Assembly (NCBI GenBank): GCA_963746955.1
Contig: CAVVDR010000017.1
Coordinates: 62,001 to 126,000, forward strand
Reading direction: 5' to 3'
DNA length: 64,000 bases
From: DASQBT01 sp963746955
GTDB lineage: Bacteria; Pseudomonadota; Gammaproteobacteria; Burkholderiales; Thiobacillaceae
The position numbers were made by a program, and so were the translations under genes. Below the pieces are notes generated by a model. It was given only the letters and a program-made list of their open reading frames with translations. It was not told where the DNA came from and searched no databases. Below are positions 18,249-26,720 of this stretch, piece after piece (within the stretch, counting starts at the first letter, position 1; each line of letters begins with the position of its first letter).

Positions 18249-19213
18249 ATCAGGCAGGCCTGGAAAAGAGCGCCATTCTGCTTATGGCGGTGGGAGAAGC
18301 CGCAGCCGGTCATATCCTGCGCTATCTGAATCCGACAGAAGTCACCCAACTCGCGGAGACCATGCGTCGCGTCGGTGGTCAGTCGCGCCATCGGGTGGCT
18401 GCCGTGCTCGCTGATTTTCAGGCAGAGGCCGAACGTCAGACCGGCTTTGGCATGGCCCCGCAAGCGTTTCTCGGCGAAGCCCTGAGCCAGGCGCTGGGAG
18501 AGGAAAAAGCCGCTGCCCTGCTGGCACGCCTGGAGGCCGAGGGCGCCCCCCTCAAACAGCTGGCCTGGATGGCGCCGGCTGAAATTTCACATCTGCTCGG
18601 GCAGGAGCCGGCACCCGTCATCGCCACGGTGCTGGCCCATCTGGAACGGGACCAGGCCGCGGAAGTGCTGATGCTTTTGTCGCCGCCGGCGCGTGAGGAA
18701 GCCTTGCTGTCCCTGGCCGGCTGGCAGGGGGCGGCGCCGGAGGCGCTGAGTGAATTGTCTGGCTGGCTGGCCAGCCGCATCAGGCGGGAACAGCCAGGCC
18801 GCGAGCAGGGCGAGGACCTGGCGGCATCGCTCCTGCGCCGTCTGCCCAAAGAAGCGGCCCAGGCAGTAAACACCGGTTTGGCGATCCGTGACCCGGATTT
18901 GGCAGGGCGGTTGGCCGCGGCCACGTTAACTTTCCAGGACTTGATCCGGCTGGACAATGCCAGCCGCACCCGCTTGTTCAAGGCCGCGCCGGCGCGGACT
19001 CTGCTGCAGGCCATAAAGGGGGCTGATCCAGGTCTGGTGGAGTCACTGGCCCAGCGCATGGGAGGCACCGCCGCGCGGCGTCTGAAGGATGACCTCGACA
19101 CCTTGGGTGCGGTTCGCGTCGACCAGATCGAAGCCGCTCAGGAAGAAGTGGTTCGCCTGATGCGCCAGCTCGCCGGTGGCGGTGAACTGAGCCTGGAGTC
19201 CACGCATGAGTGA
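18245..19213 (+). CDS. fliG: FliG-like rotor/switch protein, divergent
   Basis: About 322 residues. The GTG at 18245 overlapping the fliF stop is preferred over the ATG at 18233. The N-domain starts GLEKSAILLMAVGEAAAG and the C-domain ends GAVRVDQIEAAQEEVVRLMRQ. The EHPQ motif that binds FliM in canonical FliG is replaced by QEPAP. In the torque helix the position of the usual QRAAE arginine reads GTAAR, although the LKDDL aspartates remain. This is a strongly diverged FliG and its switch function may be altered. Confidence 0.87.
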   Translation: MNQAGLEKSAILLMAVGEAAAGHILRYLNPTEVTQLAETMRRVGGQSRHRVAAVLADFQAEAERQTGFGMAPQAFLGEALSQALGEEKAAALLARLEAEGAPLKQLAWMAPAEISHLLGQEPAPVIATVLAHLERDQAAEVLMLLSPPAREEALLSLAGWQGAAPEALSELSGWLASRIRREQPGREQGEDLAASLLRRLPKEAAQAVNTGLAIRDPDLAGRLAAATLTFQDLIRLDNASRTRLFKAAPARTLLQAIKGADPGLVESLAQRMGGTAARRLKDDLDTLGAVRVDQIEAAQEEVVRLMRQLAGGGELSLESTHE

Positions 19214-19817
19214 GCCGCACAAACCCGGAACCCAGCAATCCGCGTTCGAACGCTGGGAAGTGGTGGAGCCGGTGAGCGCCGAGGAAAGCGACGAAGCGCG
19301 GGCCGCGCGGTTGCTGGTTGAATCCACCCGCATCAGGGAACAAGCCAGGGCGGAAGGAATACAGCAGGGCATTGAAGATGGCCGCCGTGAGGCTCAGGCG
19401 GATTGCCTGCGCATGAAGGAACTGGCCACCAGTTTCAGCCAGGCTCTGGACACGCTGGATTTCAGAATCGCCGACATGGTGTTGGATTTAGCCCTGGATG
19501 TGGCCCGCCAGGTGGTTGCCGGAGAACTGGCGGCCAAACCGGACAGGATCTTGGACGTGGTCCGGCTGGCCTTGATGCAGATGATCGACACCACGCGCGA
19601 GGCCCGTCTGCTGCTGAATCCAGAGGATGCTGCTCTGGTGCGCCCGCAGCTTGAAGAGGCGCTCGACAGGAGCCGAATGCGCATCGTGGAAGACACCCGC
19701 ATCGTGCGTGGCGGATGCCTGATCGAGACCCCACAGGGTGATTTGGACGCAACCTTGCAGATGCGTTGGCGCCAGGTGGTGAAGGTCTTGGGCAGCAACA
19801 AGAACTGGCTGGAATAA
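19206..19817 (+). CDS. fliH: FliH-like negative regulator of the export ATPase
   Basis: A 203-residue protein overlapping the fliG end by 8 bases. It has the FliH layout: a variable N-terminus ending in FERWEVVEP, a helical region (REQARAEGIQQGIEDGRREA) and the C-terminal FliI-binding domain (LALDVARQVVAGELAAKPD and DTRIVRGGCLIETPQGDLDA). It is predicted to form the peripheral stalk with FliI at the export gate. Confidence 0.88.
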   Translation: MSEPHKPGTQQSAFERWEVVEPVSAEESDEARAARLLVESTRIREQARAEGIQQGIEDGRREAQADCLRMKELATSFSQALDTLDFRIADMVLDLALDVARQVVAGELAAKPDRILDVVRLALMQMIDTTREARLLLNPEDAALVRPQLEEALDRSRMRIVEDTRIVRGGCLIETPQGDLDATLQMRWRQVVKVLGSNKNWLE

Positions 19818-19829
19818 CCCGGAGCACCC

Positions 19830-21230
19830 ATGGCGCTTGACCGTACCGTTGCCTTGCGCGAATACCTGGCCGACTGTCGGAGAGCCGTGGCCCTCAGTAC
19901 ACCGGTTGCGGCCAGCGGCCGGTTGACCCGGGTGGCGGGTCTGGTCATGGAGGCGGTGGGTTTGCGCCTGCCCATCGGCAGCCAGTGCATGGTGCAGATT
20001 CCCGGCGGACAAAGCGTCGACGCGGAAGTGGTGGGCTTTTCCGGCGAGCGGATCTATCTGATGCCGGCGACCGACATTTACGGCGTCATGCCCGGTGCCC
20101 GCGTGGTGCCGGAAAATCCTGTCGCAATTCAGCCGCCGCGCATGGGCAAGCGCTACATCCCGCGCCGCCGCGCGCAGGACCGCGTGCGTCAGGTCGCGGT
20201 TGGGCCGCAGTTGCTGGGCCGGGTGATGGACGGCGCGGGACGGCCGCTGGACAATCTGGGTCCGCTGATGATGGACAAGCGGGTACCGCTGTATTCGCGT
20301 CCGATCAACCCGCTGGAACGTGCGCCTATCCGCAAGGCGCTGGATGTCGGCATCCAGTCAATCAATGCCCTGCTTACCGTGGGGCGCGGGCAGCGGCTGG
20401 GGCTTTTCGCCGGCAGTGGGGTGGGCAAGTCCATCCTGCTCGGCATGATGGCGCGCTATACCGACGCCGACGTGGTGGTGGTAGGCCTGATCGGCGAGCG
20501 TGGGCGCGAGGTGAAGGACTTCATCGAGAACAACCTGGGTCCGGAAGGCATGGCGCGCGCAGTAGTGGTCGCTGCACCGGCCGACAATCCCCCTCTCATG
20601 CGGCTGAACGGTGCAGCCTACGCCATGTCGATCGCGGAATATTTCCGCGACCAGGGCAAGCATGTGCTGCTGATCATGGATTCCCTCACCCGCTATGCCA
20701 TGGCCCAGCGCGAGGTGGCACTGGCGATCGGCGAACCGCCCGCGACCAAGGGCTATCCGCCTTCCGTGTTTGCCAAGCTGCCGCAACTGGCGGAACGCGC
20801 AGGCAACGCCAAGACTGGGGGCGGTTCCATCACCGCGTTCTTTACCGTGTTGATGGAAGCCGATGACGAACAGGACCCGGTCGCCGATGCGGCGCGCGCC
20901 ATACTCGATGGCCACATCGTGCTGTCACGCGAACTCGCCGAAGCGGGCCTCTATCCGGCCATCGACGTCGAAGCCTCGATCAGTCGGGCTTTGCCCGATC
21001 TGGCAGATGCCGAGGAACTGGAACGCATCCGGCGCTTCAAGTACCTGTACTCGCGCTATCAGCGCAGCCGTGATTTGCTGGCGGTGGGCGCCTATGTGCC
21101 GGGTGCCGATCCGGTGCTGGACGAGGCCGTGAAAGTGCAGCCCCTGATGCAGCAGTACCTGATGCAGGAATTGTGGCAACAGGTCAGCATGGCCGAGGCC
21201 AAGCGGGCGCTTGTGGAATTGGTGCCCTGA
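19830..21230 (+). CDS. fliI: Flagellar export ATPase FliI
   Basis: A 466-residue type III secretion/flagellar export ATPase. Walker A is GLFAGSGVGKSILL, Walker B is VLLIMDSLTRYAMAQRE, and GERGREVKDFIE and KGYPPSVFAKLPQLAERAG are family signatures. It starts 12 bases after fliH; its stop overlaps the fliJ ATG. All catalytic motifs look intact, so the export apparatus is probably functional even though other parts of the cluster are divergent. Confidence 0.95.
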   Translation: MALDRTVALREYLADCRRAVALSTPVAASGRLTRVAGLVMEAVGLRLPIGSQCMVQIPGGQSVDAEVVGFSGERIYLMPATDIYGVMPGARVVPENPVAIQPPRMGKRYIPRRRAQDRVRQVAVGPQLLGRVMDGAGRPLDNLGPLMMDKRVPLYSRPINPLERAPIRKALDVGIQSINALLTVGRGQRLGLFAGSGVGKSILLGMMARYTDADVVVVGLIGERGREVKDFIENNLGPEGMARAVVVAAPADNPPLMRLNGAAYAMSIAEYFRDQGKHVLLIMDSLTRYAMAQREVALAIGEPPATKGYPPSVFAKLPQLAERAGNAKTGGGSITAFFTVLMEADDEQDPVADAARAILDGHIVLSRELAEAGLYPAIDVEASISRALPDLADAEELERIRRFKYLYSRYQRSRDLLAVGAYVPGADPVLDEAVKVQPLMQQYLMQELWQQVSMAEAKRALVELVP

Positions 21231-21709
21231 TGGCATTCAACCTGCAGATTGTCTACGATCTGGCACGCAAGCGGGCCGAGGGTTTTGCGCGCGCCGTTAA
21301 GCAGACCCATGGACAATGGCTACGGGCGCGCGCGCAACTGGTGCGCCTGGAATTGGAACGTAGCCGCTATGTCGAGGGTTTGGCAACGCAGCGGCGCGCG
21401 GGAAATCCCGGCTTCTATCCGGCAGCGGTTGATGGCTGGCAGATGCTTGCGCTCCGCATGCAGCGAGGCAGGCAGGAACTGGAGGCGGCCCATGCTCAGT
21501 GGCAGCAGGCCATGCGAGTGTGGCAGGACCAGGAAAAGCGGGTACAGGCCCTGACCGTGCTGAGAGAACGTTATCGCGATGAAATGGCGAAGCGTGATGC
21601 GGTTCGGGAACGCAAACTGCACGATGAACTTTCCATCCGGTCCTTTATCGCCGCCCGGCAAGACGGTACCGCCGACCCAGGGCTGCCATGGGAAGAGCAC
21701 CTGGCATGA
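21230..21709 (+). CDS. fliJ: FliJ-like export chaperone
   Basis: A 159-residue, almost entirely helical, charged protein (MAFNLQIVYDLARKRAEGF) of the size and composition of FliJ, the coiled-coil stalk of the FliI ATPase. The ATG at 21230 overlaps the fliI stop. Identification rests on position directly after fliI, size and coiled-coil character, because FliJ sequences are poorly conserved. Confidence 0.78.
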   Translation: MAFNLQIVYDLARKRAEGFARAVKQTHGQWLRARAQLVRLELERSRYVEGLATQRRAGNPGFYPAAVDGWQMLALRMQRGRQELEAAHAQWQQAMRVWQDQEKRVQALTVLRERYRDEMAKRDAVRERKLHDELSIRSFIAARQDGTADPGLPWEEHLA

Positions 21710-22173
21710 AACTGCCCAGGCTCAGCCCGGATGAAATCCGCGATTTGCAGGTTGATGGCAGGGATCCAGACTGGATTCTGGCGGAACGGATCAAGGCGCA
21801 TCTGATGGCAGGATTGCCAGCCCATGTGCGGGTGGAGGTGGGCGTTCCGGCATCGGCTGGCAGCAAGATTGAAACAGAGTCGCCGCACCTGCGCGCGGAC
21901 GATAATCTGCTAGCCGCCTGGGTGGCAGCCCGCTTTGGTTCGGGCGTTTTGTGCAAGCCTGTGCCGGCCCACTACGGAACCAATTTGTTGGCGCGGGTTG
22001 GACAAGCCCTGGCGGAATTCACGTTGCGCGGAAAAACGGAGGAGCCGTCTTCCCTGCATCTGGAAATTCGATTGAATGATCAGCGCGGCACGCTTGAGCT
22101 CGATTGGAGTGACATGAGCCCCGGGGCGTTGAGAGCATGGGCGTTGAAACAATGGAAGAATGAAAATGGCTGA
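21706..22173 (+). CDS. Unknown protein of the fli cluster (gene X between fliJ and fliO)
   Basis: 155 residues, starting at the ATG that overlaps the fliJ stop. It occupies the place where fliK-fliL-fliM-fliN usually lie. The N-terminus (RLSPDEIRDLQ) is reminiscent of the LSxDEIDALL start of FliM. A later stretch (SLHLEIRLNDQRGTLELDW) looks like the end of a FliM/SctQ middle domain. No SpoA domain is visible, so it is not a normal FliN or FliM. I cannot assign a family. It overlaps fliO by a few bases, so it is part of the operon and probably part of the same machine. Confidence 0.6.
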   Translation: MKLPRLSPDEIRDLQVDGRDPDWILAERIKAHLMAGLPAHVRVEVGVPASAGSKIETESPHLRADDNLLAAWVAARFGSGVLCKPVPAHYGTNLLARVGQALAEFTLRGKTEEPSSLHLEIRLNDQRGTLELDWSDMSPGALRAWALKQWKNENG

Positions 22174-22573
22174 GCCGCGATTGGGCGCCATCGATCTATG
22201 CCCCTCTCTCGCGCACAGGGGGCGAGGGAGGAGGGCGGCGCGGGCTATGCAATCCTCGTGGCTGCTTCTACTGCCGAATGTCGCAGGTGCGGCGGATGCT
22301 GCAAGCCCGGTCTCCGGCTACCTAGGCGTGGTCGTCTCCTTGTTTCTGATCCTGGGCGGGTTTGTTCTGGTGGCTTGGCTGGTGCGCCGCTGGATGCCGC
22401 GCGGCGCCCAGGCCGGTCTGGTCAAGGTGGTGGGCGCCATTTCCGTCGGTCCGCGCGAACGCGTGGTGGTGGTTGAAGTGGACAATACCTGGCTGGTCCT
22501 CGGCGTCGGCGGCGGCCAGGTGCGTTCCCTTCACACCATGAACAAGCCGCAAGGCGGGGGCCAGCCGGGGTGA
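22166..22573 (+). CDS. fliO: FliO-like export gate assembly protein
   Basis: Up to 135 residues. It has one clear transmembrane helix (GYLGVVVSLFLILGGFVLVAWLVRR) and a small C-terminal domain with the FliO-like VKVVGAISVGPRERVVVVEV motif. The start is ambiguous: the ATG at 22166 overlaps the upstream stop, while an ATG at 22247 has a GGAGGAGGG ribosome site and gives a signal-peptide-like N-terminus (MQSSWLLLLPNVAGA). FliO assists FliP oligomerisation and is cleaved or membrane-anchored in different species. Confidence 0.82.
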   Translation: MAEPRLGAIDLCPSLAHRGRGRRAARAMQSSWLLLLPNVAGAADAASPVSGYLGVVVSLFLILGGFVLVAWLVRRWMPRGAQAGLVKVVGAISVGPRERVVVVEVDNTWLVLGVGGGQVRSLHTMNKPQGGGQPG

Positions 22574-23313
22574 GCCGTCATCCCCGCCTGGCCAGGTTGA
22601 TCCCGGTACCGGGAATGATCTTGGCATTGTTTGCCAGCGCCGCCCACGGTGCCGAGCCTGGCTTGACGATCTTTTCCCAGTCCGGTTCCAACCTTACTCT
22701 GCCTGCATCCAGCCTGTCGTTTCTGCTTGTCCTGCCCTTTCTGCCTGCACTGCTGCTTTCGATGAGCGCCTTCGTGCGCATGGCGGTCGTCTTCTACCTG
22801 TTGCGCCATGCGCTGGGCAGCCAGTTCGCGCCTCCCAATCTGGTAATGGCGGGGCTTGCACTGCTGCTGACCTATTTCGTGATGTATCCCACTGTGGAGA
22901 AGATCCAGCAGGAAGCTTATCTGCCCTATACCCAGGGCCAGCTCAGCGCTGCACAGGCGGGCGACAAGGCCGCGCTGCCGCTCAAGACCTTCATGATGCG
23001 CCAGACCCGTGCCGACGATCTGGCCCTGTTCACCCCGGATCACAAGGCGACCAAGGTCAAGGATCCGGATGCCATCGCGCTGCGCGCCCTGGCGCCGGCC
23101 TTTCTCATCAGCGAGTTGAAAACCGCGTTCCAGATCGCGTTCATGGTGATCCTGCCTTTTCTGGTCATCGACTTGGTGGTGGCCAGCGTGCTGATGAGTC
23201 TGGGCATGGTGATGGTGCCGCCGCAACTGGTGTCGCTGCCGCTCAAGCTGCTGTTGTTCGTGGTGGCGGACGGCTGGCATCTGCTGGCCGGGTCGCTGAT
23301 CGGGAGCTTCTAG
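22570..23313 (+). CDS. fliP: Export gate protein FliP
   Basis: A 247-residue integral membrane protein starting at a GTG that overlaps the fliO stop. It has an N-terminal signal-like helix. Family motifs include SFLLVLPFLPALLLSMSAFVRM, the ALRALAPAFLISELKTAFQIAF segment in shortened form (APAFLISELKTAFQ) and the C-terminal PPQLVSLPLKLLLFVVADGW. FliP forms the pentameric core of the type III export gate with FliQ and FliR. Confidence 0.95.
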   Translation: MSRHPRLARLIPVPGMILALFASAAHGAEPGLTIFSQSGSNLTLPASSLSFLLVLPFLPALLLSMSAFVRMAVVFYLLRHALGSQFAPPNLVMAGLALLLTYFVMYPTVEKIQQEAYLPYTQGQLSAAQAGDKAALPLKTFMMRQTRADDLALFTPDHKATKVKDPDAIALRALAPAFLISELKTAFQIAFMVILPFLVIDLVVASVLMSLGMVMVPPQLVSLPLKLLLFVVADGWHLLAGSLIGSF

Positions 23314-23567
23314 TGGAGGACCTGCTGCGTGAATCGCTTTGGCTTGCGGTCTGGATTGCGTTGCCGATCCTCGCCGCAATGCTCATAACCGCCCTGCTCA
23401 TTAGCATGTTCCAGGCAGCCACCCAGATCCTCGAGCCCACCCTCTCCTTTGTCCCCAAGCTGATTGTGGCTCTGGTCGTTCTGGCGCTTTTGGGAGCATG
23501 GATGGGTGACCGGGTGGTGAGCTTCGCCCAGCATGCCTTCAGCGACTGGCCGGAACAGATCGAATAG
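23313..23567 (+). CDS. fliQ: Export gate protein FliQ
   Basis: An 84-residue protein with two transmembrane hairpin helices (LAVWIALPILAAMLITALL and LIVALVVLALLGAWM) and the FliQ signature FQAATQILEPTLSFVPK. It starts at the GTG overlapping the fliP stop. In ordinary operons fliR follows directly; here the next gene is an oppositely oriented IclR regulator and fliR is 4.6 kb away. Confidence 0.94.
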   Translation: MEDLLRESLWLAVWIALPILAAMLITALLISMFQAATQILEPTLSFVPKLIVALVVLALLGAWMGDRVVSFAQHAFSDWPEQIE

Positions 23568-23578
23568 ACAAATCCCCG

Positions 23579-24364
23579 TTACGCGGCCTCATAGCCAAGC
23601 GTCGTCTCGATGTGTGCGGCGGCGGCCCTGAGCGCCTTGATCCAGGCCGGTTTGTGGCGTTTCGCGGGTGCGGAGATCGACAGCCCGGCGACCAGTTTGC
23701 CTTCGGCGTCGCGCAGCGGTGCGCCGACGCAGGCGACACCCAATTCAGCTTCCTCGCGGTCATGGGCCAGTTGCTTGGCGCGCACGACTTGCAACTCGGC
23801 GTTGAGCGCGTCAAGGGTGGTGAGCGTGTTGGGCGTGAAGGAAGGCAGGCCGGTGCGCGCCGCGTAGGCCATCACGCCGCTCGCGCTATCTGCGGCAAGG
23901 AAGATCTTGCCCACCGCCGTGACATGCAAAGGCGCGTGGGCGCCTACCACCTGGACCACCTGGATCATGGTCTGCCCGCCCGAGACCCGCTCCACGTAGA
24001 CCACCTCGTCGCCGCGCCGCACGATCAGGTTGACGGTCTCGCCAGTGAGGTCGGCCAGTTTCTGCATGTGCGGCAGCGCGACCTGACGGATGTTGAGACG
24101 CGCGCGTAGCCGGTTGCCGACTTCGAGCCAGCGTACCCCGAGGTCGTATTCGCCGGCACCGGACTTTTCCGCCAGGCCATGCGCAATCAGCGCGCCGAGA
24201 ATGCGATGCGCGCTGGCGCTATGGAGGCCGGCATCCGCGGCGAGCCGGGTCAGGCTGACCGGGCCGGGCGCGCGCGCGAGCAGATTGACCAGTGCCATGG
24301 CGCGGTCGAGCACCTGAATGGAAGAGACGGGATTCGCGGATTTGGGCCGATTTGTTAATTTCAT
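23579..24364 (-). CDS. IclR family transcriptional regulator
   Basis: 261 residues from the ATG at 24364 (a GTG at 24382 is an alternative). The N-terminal winged helix (VSLTRLAADAGLHSASAHRIL) is followed by an IclR effector-binding domain (HVTAVGKIFLAA, GVACVGAPLRDAEGKLVAGLSIS). It is divergent from the phosphoketolase-like gene and almost abuts the fliQ stop (11 bases, convergent). It is the probable regulator of the inserted cassette. Confidence 0.92.
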   Translation of the reverse strand: MKLTNRPKSANPVSSIQVLDRAMALVNLLARAPGPVSLTRLAADAGLHSASAHRILGALIAHGLAEKSGAGEYDLGVRWLEVGNRLRARLNIRQVALPHMQKLADLTGETVNLIVRRGDEVVYVERVSGGQTMIQVVQVVGAHAPLHVTAVGKIFLAADSASGVMAYAARTGLPSFTPNTLTTLDALNAELQVVRAKQLAHDREEAELGVACVGAPLRDAEGKLVAGLSISAPAKRHKPAWIKALRAAAAHIETTLGYEAA

Positions 24365-24472
24365 AAAGTGAAAATTTATCACGCAATGTGAAATCAGGGG
24401 CGAAATCCTGCTCCAATACGCTCAATCGTTTTCATATCACGTAACTAATTGTCATATTGTGAAAGGATCGCC
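24365..24472. promoter_or_regulatory. Divergent control region of the cassette with candidate IclR operator
   Basis: An AT-rich region between the IclR and phosphoketolase-like genes, unlike the GC-rich surroundings. It contains the near-palindrome GTGAAAATTTATCAC at 24368-24382, and GTGAAA/TTTCAC-like half-sites recur (TGTGAAA at 24388-24394 and again just before the downstream start). IclR-family operators are often such short inverted repeats. AAAGGA at 24462-24467 is the ribosome site for the ATG at 24473. Confidence 0.5.
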
Positions 24473-26695
24473 ATGAGCGCCCAACTGCAAACCCGCCCGG
24501 AGTCCCTGCCCGCATTTTGCGAAGGCATCCAGTACTTTGCCGACCGCCTGCCCGACATCGACCGCCTGGCGTCCGCGCCGGTCCTGGGTCCCAGTTGCCC
24601 CAGCCTGCCCGACCCGGCGAGCGAATCTGCGATCTATCAGACCCTGCTCGCGGCCGATGCCTTGCGTTATCTCACCTTGCAGATCACCGGCAGCAAGTCG
24701 TCCGGCCACCCGGGCGGTTTTGCCTCGAGTGCGGACGCAGTCGCCGCCCTGCACCTGCTCGGCTACCGCAACCTGGTGACCGAGGTCGGCCACCATGCGC
24801 CGGGTTTCTATTCGGCCATGTTCCTCGACACCTCGCTCGAGGCCATGGGCATCCACAGGGTCGCAGACCTGCGCACGCGCTTTCGCGAGCGCCACGGCCT
24901 GCTCGGCCACCTGTCGGGCGCCATACCCGGCCTGCTGGCGCCGGCCGGGCCGCTGGGCCAGGGTCAGCATTTCGCGCTGGCTGGCGCGCTGCTCAACCGT
25001 GACAAGCTCTTCCCGGTGACCATAGGCGACGGCGGTCTGGGCGAGCCTTACATCATGAGCGCCTTCCAGCACTTCGCGACTGCCTATCCCGACGTCACCA
25101 ACTACCTGCCGGTGTTGGTGTGGAATGGCTATTCACAGGAGCACCACAGCATGGTGTCGCTGTGGGACAACGCTCGCATGGTTGCCTACTGGCACGCGCA
25201 CGGCTTTGACGAAGTGCATCTGGTCGACGCGCGCGAGTTCGCTGACAGCGCGGATGCGCCCGATTACGCCGATTCGACGACGTTCGGGTTTGCCGCGCGC
25301 ATGGCCTTCACCGGCGCAGTGCTCAAGGCCGCCGCGGCAGCCGCGCAAACCGCGCTGGGCGGACGCCGTGCCTGCCTCATCATTAAGCAGCTCAAAGGCG
25401 CAGGCGTGCATGCCGCCGGCGCCAAGTCGCACAATCTCTATGCCCATCACAGCCTCGAATCGGACGACGTGAAATCCGGACTGGAACGCCGCGCGCTGCC
25501 GGTGCAGGCCTGGGTGGTCACTCGCGAAAACTTCCGCCATGCCGGCGGCGGTCCAGCAGCCAAGGTCGCGGTGACCGAGGCTGAGCGCGCCTTACCCGAT
25601 CTGGGCATGCTGCCGCTGAAGGAGTTCGCGCTGGGCGAGAGCGCCGTTCCGACCACCGCCTTCGGCGCGCTGGTCGGGCACGTCGGCCAGTGCGATCCGG
25701 CCTTCGTTGTGACTAACGCCGACGGCAACGAAGCATCGGGCATGGCCAACATCAACCAGGCGCTCACCATCCGCCACCCGACTGCCGATCCACTCTATTT
25801 TCAGGGTCCGGCAGGACAGGTGTACGAGCCGCTCAACGAGGATACGTGCGCCGGGCTCGCGGCCGGCATTTCCCTGTTCGGCGGGCGCAGCCTGTGGTGC
25901 AGCTACGAATCTTTCGCCATCAACGGCCTGCCGATCTGGCAGACCGTGACCCAAGCGATGGCCGAATTGCGGCGCAAGACGCCTGCCACCGTGTGCCTCT
26001 TCACCGCCGGCGCGCTGGAGCAGGGCCGCAACGGATGGACTCACCAGCGTCCGGAAATCGAGAGCTATTTCGCCGCGATGATGCGGAACGGCAATGTATA
26101 TCCGTTGTTTCCGGTGGATGCCAACATGATCCAGGCGAGCTACGACTGGGCGCTCAAACAGGTGAACAAGGGCGTGGTGATCACCGCCTCCAAGTCGCCG
26201 CTGCCGGTTCGAACCACGCTTGCGCAGTCTGCCGAAGCAATCGAGCGTGGCGCAGTCGTGTTGCAGGAACGCGCGGGCAAATTCAAGGTCGTGTTCGCCG
26301 TGGCCGGCGACATGGCCCTGCTACCGGTGTTCGCTGCCGCTGAATCGCTTGGCGCGGCGGGCATCGGCTCGCGCATCGTTGCGGTGGTCAACCCGCGCCG
26401 CCTGTACCGCACCCATGATGTGCTGTGGAGCAGCGTGTCGGAGCCGGACGGGCGCTTCCTGAGTGACGCGGAATTCAACACGCTGTTTGACGGCGATGCC
26501 TTGATCGCCGTCTCCGGGGGCCCGTCCGCCATGCTCGAACCGGTGCTGCTCAGAAGCCGGGCACGGGTGCGCGACACCTTCTGCTGGAAACGCGGCGAAA
26601 CGACGGCCAGCGCTCAGCAGTTGTTCGACTTCAATGGCATGAACGCCGAAGCGCTGTGCGCACGGGCGCAAGCCATGGCGGCAGACGCGAATTGA
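24473..26695 (+). CDS. Phosphoketolase/transketolase-like thiamine diphosphate enzyme
   Basis: A 740-residue thiamine diphosphate enzyme. The N-terminal domain has SKSSGHPGGFASSADAV and the cofactor motif GDGGLGEPYIMSAF. The second half has the pyrimidine-domain segment SLWCSYESFAINGLPIWQ, with the glutamate of YE, and GRNGWTHQRPEIESYF followed by VYPLFPVDANMIQASYDWAL. These C-terminal motifs match the phosphoketolase group (NGFTHQDP and PPDAN in Xfp) better than ordinary transketolase. The protein is shorter than canonical Xfp (about 790) and lacks its N-terminal GIGSH and SIHEGG motifs, so the substrate is unknown. The downstream kinase gene, 25 bases away, suggests a sugar-acid or ketose phosphate pathway. 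Some databases label such proteins xylulose 5-phosphate 3-epimerase, which I cannot confirm. Confidence 0.78.
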   Translation: MSAQLQTRPESLPAFCEGIQYFADRLPDIDRLASAPVLGPSCPSLPDPASESAIYQTLLAADALRYLTLQITGSKSSGHPGGFASSADAVAALHLLGYRNLVTEVGHHAPGFYSAMFLDTSLEAMGIHRVADLRTRFRERHGLLGHLSGAIPGLLAPAGPLGQGQHFALAGALLNRDKLFPVTIGDGGLGEPYIMSAFQHFATAYPDVTNYLPVLVWNGYSQEHHSMVSLWDNARMVAYWHAHGFDEVHLVDAREFADSADAPDYADSTTFGFAARMAFTGAVLKAAAAAAQTALGGRRACLIIKQLKGAGVHAAGAKSHNLYAHHSLESDDVKSGLERRALPVQAWVVTRENFRHAGGGPAAKVAVTEAERALPDLGMLPLKEFALGESAVPTTAFGALVGHVGQCDPAFVVTNADGNEASGMANINQALTIRHPTADPLYFQGPAGQVYEPLNEDTCAGLAAGISLFGGRSLWCSYESFAINGLPIWQTVTQAMAELRRKTPATVCLFTAGALEQGRNGWTHQRPEIESYFAAMMRNGNVYPLFPVDANMIQASYDWALKQVNKGVVITASKSPLPVRTTLAQSAEAIERGAVVLQERAGKFKVVFAVAGDMALLPVFAAAESLGAAGIGSRIVAVVNPRRLYRTHDVLWSSVSEPDGRFLSDAEFNTLFDGDALIAVSGGPSAMLEPVLLRSRARVRDTFCWKRGETTASAQQLFDFNGMNAEALCARAQAMAADAN

Positions 26696-26720
26696 TCAAC
26701 AGTTTCCACCCGCGATCAGC

